64,000 bases of DNA, from positions 124,001 to 188,000 of the forward strand of contig CAJIYW010000004.1 of the NCBI GenBank assembly GCA_905181765.1. The letters run 5' to 3'. A model generated the notes under the pieces. That model saw only the letters and a list, made by a program, of their open reading frames with translations. It did not search any database and was not told the DNA's origin. Below, piece by piece: positions 55,770-64,000 of the stretch. Origin of the DNA: Flavobacteriales bacterium UBA6772. Its GTDB lineage: Bacteria; Bacteroidota; Bacteroidia; Flavobacteriales; Flavobacteriaceae. Position numbers and translations under genes: made by a program. Position 1 is the first letter of the stretch. Each line of letters opens with the position of its first letter.

Positions 55770-56663
55770 CTAAATAGTTACCTCTCTAAAAAATGTTTCT
55801 AAATCTTTATTCTGAGTAGTTAAACCTAAAATTTTCAAGTTATTCTCTTGTGCTAAATCGAAAATTTTAGAGCGCACATCTTCATCTGAACTAAATGTTA
55901 ATTGCCAATTGTTATCTAATGTGTTTTTTATAGAACTTAAGTTCGATAATTTCTGAAAAATCACCTCATCAAAAGAAATATTAAAAGTAACTTCTATTAT
56001 TTGTTGTTTTGAGTCTTGAAGTTCTTCTAGTTTTTTGTCAACTAAAATTTCGCCCTTTTTAATTATAATTACGCGGTCACAAACAGCTTCCACTTCTTGC
56101 ATAATATGCGTAGAAAACAGCACTGTTTTATTTTTCCCTAATTCCTGAATCAATGCTCTAATCTCTATAATTTGGTTAGGGTCTAAACCAGTTGTTGGTT
56201 CATCTAAAATTAAGACTTTTGGATTGTGTAAAATAGCAGCAGCAATACCTACTCTTTGCTGATACCCTTTAGATAATTGATGTATTTTCTTATTTACCTC
56301 TAAACTTAAACCTACTTTTTCTATACAGTCTTCTATTTGACTTTTAGCTACCTTATAAATAGCAGCTTGAAACTGCAAGTATTCACGCACATACATTTCT
56401 GCATACAAAGGATTGTGTTCGGGTAAATATCCAATTACTTTTTGCGCTGCTATCGGATTTTTTAAAACATCAATTTCATCAACAAATACTTCACCAGAGT
56501 TCGGTTTTATATAACCTGTAATAATTTTCATCATTGTAGACTTCCCAGCACCATTTGGCCCTAAAAACCCAATTATTTGTCCTTTATCTGCAGAAAAAGA
56601 AATGTTATTTAGTGCTTTCTGAGATTTATAGCTTTTAGAAACGGAATTTACGGTTATAGACAT
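55770..56663 (-). CDS. gldA: ABC transporter ATP-binding protein GldA
   Basis: GPNGAGKSTMMKIITGYIKP, LSKGYQQRVGIAAAILHNPKVLILDEPTTGLDPNQI. Confidence 0.88.
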   Translation of the reverse strand: MSITVNSVSKSYKSQKALNNISFSADKGQIIGFLGPNGAGKSTMMKIITGYIKPNSGEVFVDEIDVLKNPIAAQKVIGYLPEHNPLYAEMYVREYLQFQAAIYKVAKSQIEDCIEKVGLSLEVNKKIHQLSKGYQQRVGIAAAILHNPKVLILDEPTTGLDPNQIIEIRALIQELGKNKTVLFSTHIMQEVEAVCDRVIIIKKGEILVDKKLEELQDSKQQIIEVTFNISFDEVIFQKLSNLSSIKNTLDNNWQLTFSSDEDVRSKIFDLAQENNLKILGLTTQNKDLETFFREVTI

Positions 56664-56769
56664 TTCACAAATGTAAGTTTAATAGTAGAATAACGAAAAT
56701 ATGTGGTTTTTAGTTTGCGCTATTAAAAAGGTTTATTCATTGTAAAAAACTAACATGACTAAAATAAAA

Positions 56770-56793
56770 ATGACTCAATAAAAATTGAGTCAT
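56770..56793. terminator. Terminator downstream of the receptor operon
   Basis: ATGACTCAAT-AAA-ATTGAGTCAT. Confidence 0.6.
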
Positions 56794-56818
56794 TTAAAAA
56801 AGAATCTTTTTTAAGTTT

Positions 56819-59590
56819 TTATAATTGATATCTTACTCTGAAGCTAATAAATCTTGGTAAAATAAAACGTTCATTAACTGTAAATGCAATGATACTCTGA
56901 CTTATATTTACTTGTGAACCTGTTGCTAATAAGTTATTACCTACCAATTCATATTCCCATTTTGCATCTCTATCTTTTCTGTATGCTAATTTTGCATTCC
57001 AAATATTAAATGAACTCTGCTTGTTTCCATCGCGTCTTACTTCGTTAAAAGTAAAATCTGAAGTAAGTGTTACTGAATTCCAAATATATGCATCAAAATC
57101 TATCGATGGTGAATGCGTAACCGTCTTAATATCTGAGGGTCTTGCGCTGTTACTTTGATCTACATAATTTATTCTATAACGCAAAGTAACATTTGGTGCT
57201 TTGGTGAAATTTGTACCAATACTTGCATTCATACCTCTTACTAAACTTTCATTTGTATTCTCTTCCGAGTTAATAAATTGATAGCTTTTATTATATGAGA
57301 AGTTCCCACCAAATCTTGTTCTAATTTTCTTGATGGTTTTACCTAGACCAATAATTGAAGTAAGACTCTCATTATCTAAAGGTGAATTTATATTTGTACT
57401 AGTAGACACAACAGAACGCTGTCCAAAAATTGTATTTCTATTTACCTGATCTGAAGTTTTCTTATAATTTATTGTCGCAAAAACATTACTCGCATTAAAT
57501 AAGTTAAAACTTGAATACCTTAACCTTAAATTATGAAAACTAGCATTTAAAAGTCCAGGATTTCCTGAGAAGAAAGAATTATAACTATTCGCTACAATAC
57601 CCCTTGCTATTTGATTAACGTCTGTAAAATTAACTTCTTGTTTGTAGCTAAAATTTAAACTCTCACTTCTTTTAAACTGCGCTACTACTTCAAATTCTGG
57701 TAAAAATTTAGCAAAGGTATCTTTAAAGGTCTCTGTACCAAATTGGGTATTATTAGAATTATAAGCATGCACTGTAAAACCAGGTGTAAATGTAAAAATA
57801 CCAGATTTCAAACGGTATCTTACCCCCGCGTATATATCTGAAAAACTATAATCAGTATCGTTTGTTGTTTGAGGATTATTAATGTCATCAATAGTTGGAG
57901 TTGGATCAAACTCTACACCATTATCTAAAATCTGAAAAAAACGAGAATTAAAATTCTGTTTACTTAGTATCGTTCCTGTTACAAAATTCAGATTACTTTG
58001 ATCGTTTAAAATATAGTAATAATCTAATTTTGCATCTAACTGATTCGATTTTACACGTCTATCTTGTTCTAAGGTATAAAATTGATTACTTCTATCTAAC
58101 CCTAGAGTTTCTGCTGCATCATCAAACCCATCTTCAAACTCTTCTAAAGAATCTATATCATCTGGGTTATTATTATCTGGATCATTTTCTAAAGAAGCCA
58201 CATAAAAAGGATCTTCATCTTGTAAAATATGTTTTACTTCTAGTGCAAAAATACTTTTTTCACCTGCCGTGTAGAAATAACTAAAATCTTGATTAATTGT
58301 ATAAGGTGTTGCACTTTCAGTCTCTGTAATATTACTTAAAACACGAGAAACTGCAGATTCTCTGACAGATTCACTAGAAAAACGACCAGATACATTGTAG
58401 GTCAATTGATTATTATAATCTTTCTTATAGGTTGTACTTAATCGAAATAAACCCGTATTACTTGTTTGATCTGTTTTATTATCAACAAAATCATCTGGCG
58501 TATCGGGATTTACGTAGTCAATATCGCTAATATTTCTTTGACCGTTACTATTACTAGACCAAATTAAAAAACCACTTAAATCTAATTTTTTATTTGGTGA
58601 ATAACTAATATTTAAAGCAGACAACTTCGTTTCAATTCTGTTTGCATTGTTTGCACCTGCACTTAAAAAACCAATACCCGCGTCTCCTATATTAATATTT
58701 GTACCATTAGAAGGACTTTGGCTTCTAAAACTTCCTCCAAAACTTCTTAAATCTCTTCTACTCAAAACAACATCTCCAAGGTTATTTACATCTCCAATAA
58801 TATTTATGGTGTATTTTGGTGTGTAATAAAATAATTTTGGCTGAAAAAGGTACAAGTCTGTATCTGCAGAATTTCCTGCACCGGCTAATATATCTCCAAA
58901 CCAAAAATTCTTTTTACCTTCTTTTAATTTGATATTTATAGCAACTCTATCTTGGTTATTTTGCACACTACTTAGCTGACTTACATTCGAGTAATTTCTT
59001 AAAACCTGAATTTTATCTACGGCATTAGAGGGAATGTTTTCTGTTGCTAATTTAGTGTCTCCACTAAAAAATTCTTTTCCATCGATCATTATTTTTTCAA
59101 CAGCTTTACCTTCTACTTCAATTTGACCATCATCATTTATTTCTACTCCAGGTAATTTTGCTAAAACATCTTTTAGTTTTCTTTCAGAACCATTTTTAAA
59201 TGAATCTGCATTGTAAATTATAGTATCTCCTTTAATAGTAATGGGCATCTTAGAAATGATCTCTATACCATCTAACATACTATCTTCTAGCATGGTATAA
59301 TCTTTATTCATATTCGTTGTTTTCGTTTTCAAAAATGCACTAATTTCTTTAAAACCGATATAACTAATTTTAATATTATAAACTGTATTTTTTTTAAGAT
59401 CTAATTTAAAATTTCCCTTTGCATCTGTAAAACCATAAGAAGCAATTCTTTTAGCTACGGTATCTAATGCGATAACATTTGCCATTTCTAAAGGAAAATC
59501 TAACGAATCTTTTACAATTCCTCTATATTCTATTTGCGAAAACGCAACTGTAGAAGCAATAAAAATGGCGATGAATACTATTTTTTTCAT
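56819..59590 (-). CDS. TonB-dependent-receptor-like outer membrane beta-barrel protein
   Basis: Signal peptide; carboxypeptidase-like domain (YRGIVKDSLDFPLEMANVIAL...GNFKLDL); plug-like LKDVLAKLPGVEINDDGQIEVEGKAVEKIMIDGKEFFSGD. Confidence 0.88.
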   Translation of the reverse strand: MKKIVFIAIFIASTVAFSQIEYRGIVKDSLDFPLEMANVIALDTVAKRIASYGFTDAKGNFKLDLKKNTVYNIKISYIGFKEISAFLKTKTTNMNKDYTMLEDSMLDGIEIISKMPITIKGDTIIYNADSFKNGSERKLKDVLAKLPGVEINDDGQIEVEGKAVEKIMIDGKEFFSGDTKLATENIPSNAVDKIQVLRNYSNVSQLSSVQNNQDRVAINIKLKEGKKNFWFGDILAGAGNSADTDLYLFQPKLFYYTPKYTINIIGDVNNLGDVVLSRRDLRSFGGSFRSQSPSNGTNINIGDAGIGFLSAGANNANRIETKLSALNISYSPNKKLDLSGFLIWSSNSNGQRNISDIDYVNPDTPDDFVDNKTDQTSNTGLFRLSTTYKKDYNNQLTYNVSGRFSSESVRESAVSRVLSNITETESATPYTINQDFSYFYTAGEKSIFALEVKHILQDEDPFYVASLENDPDNNNPDDIDSLEEFEDGFDDAAETLGLDRSNQFYTLEQDRRVKSNQLDAKLDYYYILNDQSNLNFVTGTILSKQNFNSRFFQILDNGVEFDPTPTIDDINNPQTTNDTDYSFSDIYAGVRYRLKSGIFTFTPGFTVHAYNSNNTQFGTETFKDTFAKFLPEFEVVAQFKRSESLNFSYKQEVNFTDVNQIARGIVANSYNSFFSGNPGLLNASFHNLRLRYSSFNLFNASNVFATINYKKTSDQVNRNTIFGQRSVVSTSTNINSPLDNESLTSIIGLGKTIKKIRTRFGGNFSYNKSYQFINSEENTNESLVRGMNASIGTNFTKAPNVTLRYRINYVDQSNSARPSDIKTVTHSPSIDFDAYIWNSVTLTSDFTFNEVRRDGNKQSSFNIWNAKLAYRKDRDAKWEYELVGNNLLATGSQVNISQSIIAFTVNERFILPRFISFRVRYQL

Positions 59591-59623
59591 GTATTATTTT
59601 TTATTAAGTTTCAATAAAATTAT

Positions 59624-60454
59624 TTAGTTTAGTCTTCTACCGCCGCGACCACCTCTGTTTTGAAAACGGGCTTTTAATTCTTCTGTTTTTACTTTTACAA
59701 TTTTATTGTATTCATCTCTCGAAACTTCTTTTCCTTTACTAGGTTCTTCTATTTCTAAAACTTCTTTAGAGCTAATTGCAACTTCTGTACAAAGCATAGT
59801 CATTCTGCCCGCATTTATCTCTAAAATTAACCCTGGTAAACCATAGTATTTATCTGGCCCTGTACTTACCGGAATTTGTGGTGTATACCAAGCTGTGATA
59901 CTTAGCATTTTTTTAGCTGGTTTTACATCTTTTGTCTTTGTAGAATCTTTTTTAGCATTACCTCTTCTACTAAAGATACTTCCCCAATCTATATTCGTAT
60001 CTTCTTTAACGAGCGTAGCTTTATAACAAGTATACTGGCCAATTTTTTTAGTCTCCATACCCATTTCCCATTGCGCTTGCTCCATATTTTCAGTAACTAA
60101 AAAACGTTTACTAAATTGCTCTACATCTTCGATCATTACTAGATCTTTGGTGTTTTTATAAATAGAACCTTGTCCATTACTCCTACCCCAGCTTGGCCCA
60201 GATGCACCAGGTGCTTCCAACTTTACCTCTTCCTTAAAAGAAGATGCAGTTTTATTAAAAGTTAAGGTATACGTTTTTTCTAAAAAACTTTTCATACGCT
60301 GCATTCTTTGCTTTTTCTGCTGCTCCGTCATTTTCCCAAACATACTCATATCCATAGTAGTTTTAGACATATACGTAGCTTTGCCTTGAAAGCTTTTCTG
60401 TGCAAAAGTAATTGATGTAACAAATGTTAAAAAGAATACAAATAGTGATTTCAT
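59624..60454 (-). CDS. GLPGLI family protein (copy 1)
   Basis: Signal peptide; YYGLPGLILEINAGRMTMLCTEV; IGQYTCYKATL; Gly/Arg-rich C-terminus. Confidence 0.92.
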   Translation of the reverse strand: MKSLFVFFLTFVTSITFAQKSFQGKATYMSKTTMDMSMFGKMTEQQKKQRMQRMKSFLEKTYTLTFNKTASSFKEEVKLEAPGASGPSWGRSNGQGSIYKNTKDLVMIEDVEQFSKRFLVTENMEQAQWEMGMETKKIGQYTCYKATLVKEDTNIDWGSIFSRRGNAKKDSTKTKDVKPAKKMLSITAWYTPQIPVSTGPDKYYGLPGLILEINAGRMTMLCTEVAISSKEVLEIEEPSKGKEVSRDEYNKIVKVKTEELKARFQNRGGRGGRRLN

Positions 60455-60523
60455 AATTTTTTTTTAGTTTTCAGTCAAAATTAATAGATTTACAACAGTA
60501 TGACGAGCAACAATTTAATTTGT

Positions 60524-60535
60524 TACACAAGTGTA
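60524..60535. promoter_or_regulatory. Short inverted repeat upstream of GLPGLI copy 1
   Basis: TACAC-AA-GTGTA; shares ACAAGTGT with 61875-61882. Confidence 0.3.
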
Positions 60536-60614
60536 TAAAAATAATACTTACTCGAAACATTAGACATAAAAAAAAATGAAAGGTTTAATTTATAATGAAA
60601 ATAAATAAACAAGA

Positions 60615-61459
60615 TTATCCACCTATCTGTAAGCTTCTTCCATTTCCTAAGTCTAAACCTTTTCTAGCCTTAAATTTTTCCATCATTTCATCTGTCTTTT
60701 GCTTTTGAATTTCAAGAAACTTCTTTTGAGAAACAATCTTTCCTTTTTTAGGTTCTTGAATCGTAATTTTTTTGAAGGGTTTAATATAATTTCTGTACAA
60801 ACTATTATTTTTTTACCATCATTTATTTCTAAAATTAAACCAGGTAAACCTTGGTAATTTCCTGGTCCATTACCCACAGAAATCTTTGGTGCATACCAAG
60901 CTGTAGTAATAATTGTTTCTTTTTGTATTTCTTCTACAGACTTACCATTTTTAAAAGTTATATTTTTATTTTCTACTTCTTTTGAGAACGTAGCTTTGTA
61001 ACACGTATAAGTTCCTATGTTTTTTGTTTCGGATGATAATTCCCATTTATACTCTGGAAGTTTGTCTTTTACCAAAAAGCGTTTTCCCATAATTTCTGTT
61101 TGATTCGAAAAACGTTTCTCCTTAATATTTTTAAAATAGATGCTAGCATTTACAGAACTACCAAACATCATTACAATGTCTCCACCTCCAACTTGAGGTT
61201 TTGGGACATCTAATGTTGTTTCTTCTATATATGACGAAGTTTTTTGATCAAAATTTAAAATAAACGTTTTTTGATTCATTTTATGCAGTTGTGCCTGAAG
61301 TTGCTTTTTCATATCATCAGACATCGTAGAATTTTCATCTTCATCAAACGAAAAAGAAGATTTAATACTTGATTTATAAATAGCTTTTCCTGTAAAATTT
61401 TGTGCATTAATAATCAATGAGCAAAATAAAATTAATGTTGTTAATAATTTAATCTTCAT
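60615..61459 (-). CDS. GLPGLI family protein (copy 2), frame broken at the T7 run 60767-60773
   Basis: YQGLPGLILEINDGKKIIVCTEI in one frame; KPFKKITIQEPKKGKIVSQKKFLEIQKQKTDEMMEKF in the other. Confidence 0.88.
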
Positions 61460-61817
61460 TTTTTAAATTTTTAGTTACTTTATTTATAAATTTTATTCCT
61501 TTTCTCATGCTTAAAACTAAACTATCAATTTCCCTCGCCTTACCTGCTACTTTATAGCTAAAATCGTAATTCACCTTTAATTTAGCTTTTTGTTTTTCTT
61601 TAGTTTTTAATTTAATTTCTAAAAAAATGTTGCTTTCTGGACTATTTTGTTTAAAAGCTTCTTTAACATCTTGCCAATTAATAGTTGCTAATTCTTTTGA
61701 AGAATCTACAGTAAAACTTAAAGAGTTTACATTCATATAATTTTTACTACTATTCTTATTTTGAGAAAAAATAAGCGAAGAAGCAAAAACACAAATGGCA
61801 AAAATAATTTTAATCAT
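61449..61817 (-). CDS. Small secreted protein, first gene of the GLPGLI/receptor operon
   Basis: 122 aa; signal peptide MIKIIFAICVFASSLIFSQ; ORF overlaps the GLPGLI-2 start by 11 nt. Confidence 0.7.
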   Translation of the reverse strand: MIKIIFAICVFASSLIFSQNKNSSKNYMNVNSLSFTVDSSKELATINWQDVKEAFKQNSPESNIFLEIKLKTKEKQKAKLKVNYDFSYKVAGKAREIDSLVLSMRKGIKFINKVTKNLKNED

Positions 61818-61870
61818 AGTTCTTTATTTTAAATTTTGAACAAAGATGAGCCTTAGATGTATTTTACTTA

Positions 61871-61896
61871 GTTAACAAGTGTTAATGAGTGTTAAC
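61871..61896. promoter_or_regulatory. Triple direct repeat with 10-bp phasing, candidate response-regulator site
   Basis: GTTAACAAGT GTTAATGAGT GTTAAC in the divergent intergenic region. Confidence 0.5.
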
Positions 61897-61934
61897 CTCA
61901 TCGTATTATAATATTAACGAACTATCTTTGAAAT

Positions 61935-63569
61935 ATGAATACTCAAAAATATCAATGGCTTTTTTACTTAATAACAGCTACCATAATAGCGACTATTGGT
62001 GTACAATTCTATTGGAATTATAAAAATTACGAAGAAAATAAGCGACAAGTAACAAACGAAATTCAATTAAGTCTAGACAATGCTGTAGAAGAATATTATT
62101 CTTCTCTTGCAAAAAGTGACTTTTTAACTATTATTGATAACAATAGTAATTCTGTTGCTATTTTTAAAAACCCGCTTAATTTAATTAAAGAGAAATCATA
62201 TAAGAGCAAATCTATTGGAAATATTATAAATAAAATAAAACCAAATAATTCTGAGAAAGAAAAACCGAGAGCATCAATAAACAATCTAAAATTCACTTTT
62301 GATGAAAACTTGTCTAAAGAAAAAATAGATTCTATGATGATTTCGGCAAAAGACTTTGTCATAGAATTCAATTCCAATTTAGATTCATTAAATAACAAAA
62401 AAAAAGACTCCGTTGAAGTATTAAACCAAATTACCGATAAGAAGAAAGGTTTTAACTTAAATTCTGATGGAGCAAATAAAGTAATTAAATATTTTAGGGG
62501 CAAAAAAGCAGCAGATAGCTTAAAATTAATTAAAAATCTAAAACCTATTTTCATCTCATTCTTAGATCAATCCGTAGAGTATGAAAAAATAGATTCTCTG
62601 ATAGAGATACAACTACAAAAAAAAGGAATCGAACTAACAACAAGCTTTCATCATTTAAAAAACGATACCCTTTTTCATCAAACGAAAGATAGTTTATTAG
62701 CTACTGAAAAAAAATATCTTCGGTCTAAATCTACTTTTGTAAAAGATAATGAAGCTTTCAAATTAGTGTATAATAACCCAAGTATCGCAGCTTTAAAAAG
62801 AAGTTCTTTCGGAATTTTCTTATCCTTATTATTATCTTTAGCTGTAATTTCTAGTTTATTTTACCTTTTAAAAATCATTAATCAACAAAAGGAATTAGCA
62901 GCTATTAAAAACGATTTAATCAGTAATATAACGCATGAATTTAAAACACCTATTGCCACTATTTCTGCAGCTATTGAGGCAATTAAAAATTTTAATGTCT
63001 TAGAAGATCCTGAAAAGACGAGTAAATACCTTTCAATGTCCTCTATTCAGATAAATAAATTACATCAAATGGTTGAGAAACTTCTAGAAACGGCTATGTT
63101 AGATAGTGAACAATTAGTGCTAAAAAAAGAAACTGTTGATATCGTTGATATTGCAGAAAAAGTGGTTTATAAACATCAAATATTAGCCCATAAAAAAGAA
63201 CTTTCATTTTTTACAACCTTGCAACCTTGCTATGCAAATGTTGATGTTTTTCACTTCGAAAACGTGATTTCTAATTTGATTGATAATGCTGTAAAATATG
63301 GAGGAAATCAAATAGAAATGAATATAAGTTCAGTTTTAAACACAATAGAAATTACAGTTGTAGATGACGGGAATGGTATTGAAAAAAATCAGAAAGAAAA
63401 GATTTTTGACAAGTTTTATCGCGTTCCAAAAGGAAATACACATGATGTAAAAGGATTTGGAATTGGATTGTATTACTGTAAAAAAATCATCGAAAAACAT
63501 GAAGGAGTCATTGGACTAACGTCAGATAAAAGCAAAACTATTTTTAAAATAACAATTCCAAATGAGTAA
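61935..63569 (+). CDS. Sensor histidine kinase with large periplasmic sensor domain
   Basis: Two TM segments flanking about 250 aa; ISNITHEFKTPIATISAAIEA H-box; VISNLIDNAVKYGG N-box; FGIGLYYCKKI G-box. Confidence 0.93.
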   Translation: MNTQKYQWLFYLITATIIATIGVQFYWNYKNYEENKRQVTNEIQLSLDNAVEEYYSSLAKSDFLTIIDNNSNSVAIFKNPLNLIKEKSYKSKSIGNIINKIKPNNSEKEKPRASINNLKFTFDENLSKEKIDSMMISAKDFVIEFNSNLDSLNNKKKDSVEVLNQITDKKKGFNLNSDGANKVIKYFRGKKAADSLKLIKNLKPIFISFLDQSVEYEKIDSLIEIQLQKKGIELTTSFHHLKNDTLFHQTKDSLLATEKKYLRSKSTFVKDNEAFKLVYNNPSIAALKRSSFGIFLSLLLSLAVISSLFYLLKIINQQKELAAIKNDLISNITHEFKTPIATISAAIEAIKNFNVLEDPEKTSKYLSMSSIQINKLHQMVEKLLETAMLDSEQLVLKKETVDIVDIAEKVVYKHQILAHKKELSFFTTLQPCYANVDVFHFENVISNLIDNAVKYGGNQIEMNISSVLNTIEITVVDDGNGIEKNQKEKIFDKFYRVPKGNTHDVKGFGIGLYYCKKIIEKHEGVIGLTSDKSKTIFKITIPNE

Positions 63570-64000
63570 GATAAAAGTACTCTTAGCTGAGGATGAAGCG
63601 AGTTTAGGAATGATTGTAAAAGAGAGTTTAGAAACTAGAAATTTCACTGTTTTTCATACAAAAAATGGTGAAGAAGCTTTTGAGGTTTACAGAAAAGAAA
63701 AACCTGATATTTTGGTCTTAGATGTAATGATGCCTAAAAAAGACGGATTTACTTTAGCGAAAGAAATACGTTTAGATGATAAAAAAATTCCTATTATATT
63801 TTTAACAGCAAAATCGCAAACTTCAGATGTATTGGAAGGTTTTAATAATGGAGGTAATGATTATTTAAAAAAACCTTTTTCTATGGAAGAGTTAATTGTG
63901 AGAATTAAATCTTTGTTAAATAGAATAGAAACTAAAACTAATGTTGACGCTATTAAAATAGGAAATTACTCATTTAACTCAACCAAACAAACACTTGAAA
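63562..64000 (+). CDS. OmpR-type response regulator, truncated by the window end
   Basis: ATG at 63562 overlaps the kinase stop; MSKIKVLLAEDEASLG...ILVLDVMMPKKDGFTLAKEIR...IIFLTAKS...GGNDYLKKPF receiver, then the start of a C-terminal domain. Confidence 0.9.
   Translation, partial: MSKIKVLLAEDEASLGMIVKESLETRNFTVFHTKNGEEAFEVYRKEKPDILVLDVMMPKKDGFTLAKEIRLDDKKIPIIFLTAKSQTSDVLEGFNNGGNDYLKKPFSMEELIVRIKSLLNRIETKTNVDAIKIGNYSFNSTKQTLE

Noticed and set aside
55768-55802. Convergent overlap of the HAD hydrolase with gldA
   Set aside because: Removing one G at 55737-55738 gives a normal HAD C-terminus (EAYEYLLED) ending at 55767, so the overlap is a frame-break artefact.

Overview
AT-rich chromosomal window from a marine-type Flavobacteriaceae (Bacteroidota), inferred from gene content: GldA, two proteins with T9SS-type C-terminal tails, GLPGLI proteins, a DnaE with an N-terminal DnaQ-like exonuclease domain, and TAnnTTTG -7 promoter elements. 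It is mostly housekeeping and metabolic (rlmN, queA, aroA, thyA, folA, etfAB, pdhB, ppa, hppA, pckA, rimM, rpsP, dnaE, one tRNA-Ser). I saw no transposase, CRISPR array, prophage or integrase. The most interesting signals are: (1) a perfect 24-bp palindrome over the inferred -33 region of the etfB promoter; (2) a GLPGLI / outer-membrane receptor / small secreted protein locus divergent from a histidine kinase-response regulator pair, with a 10-bp-phased triple GTTAA repeat between them and an ACAAGTGT core in both intergenic regions; (3) a 5-oxoproline operon carrying an Nramp-like transporter and a secreted M20 amidohydrolase; (4) a 47-bp imperfect duplication of the tRNA-Ser 3' end and its flank; (5) a folA/CBM48 intergenic region with stacked inverted repeats. 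About 12 single-base frame breaks lie between 21.5 and 61 kb, including in dnaE, hppA and trmN6. This pattern suggests assembly indels rather than real pseudogenes and should be resolved first. All family calls come from reading translations and motifs; no searches were run.
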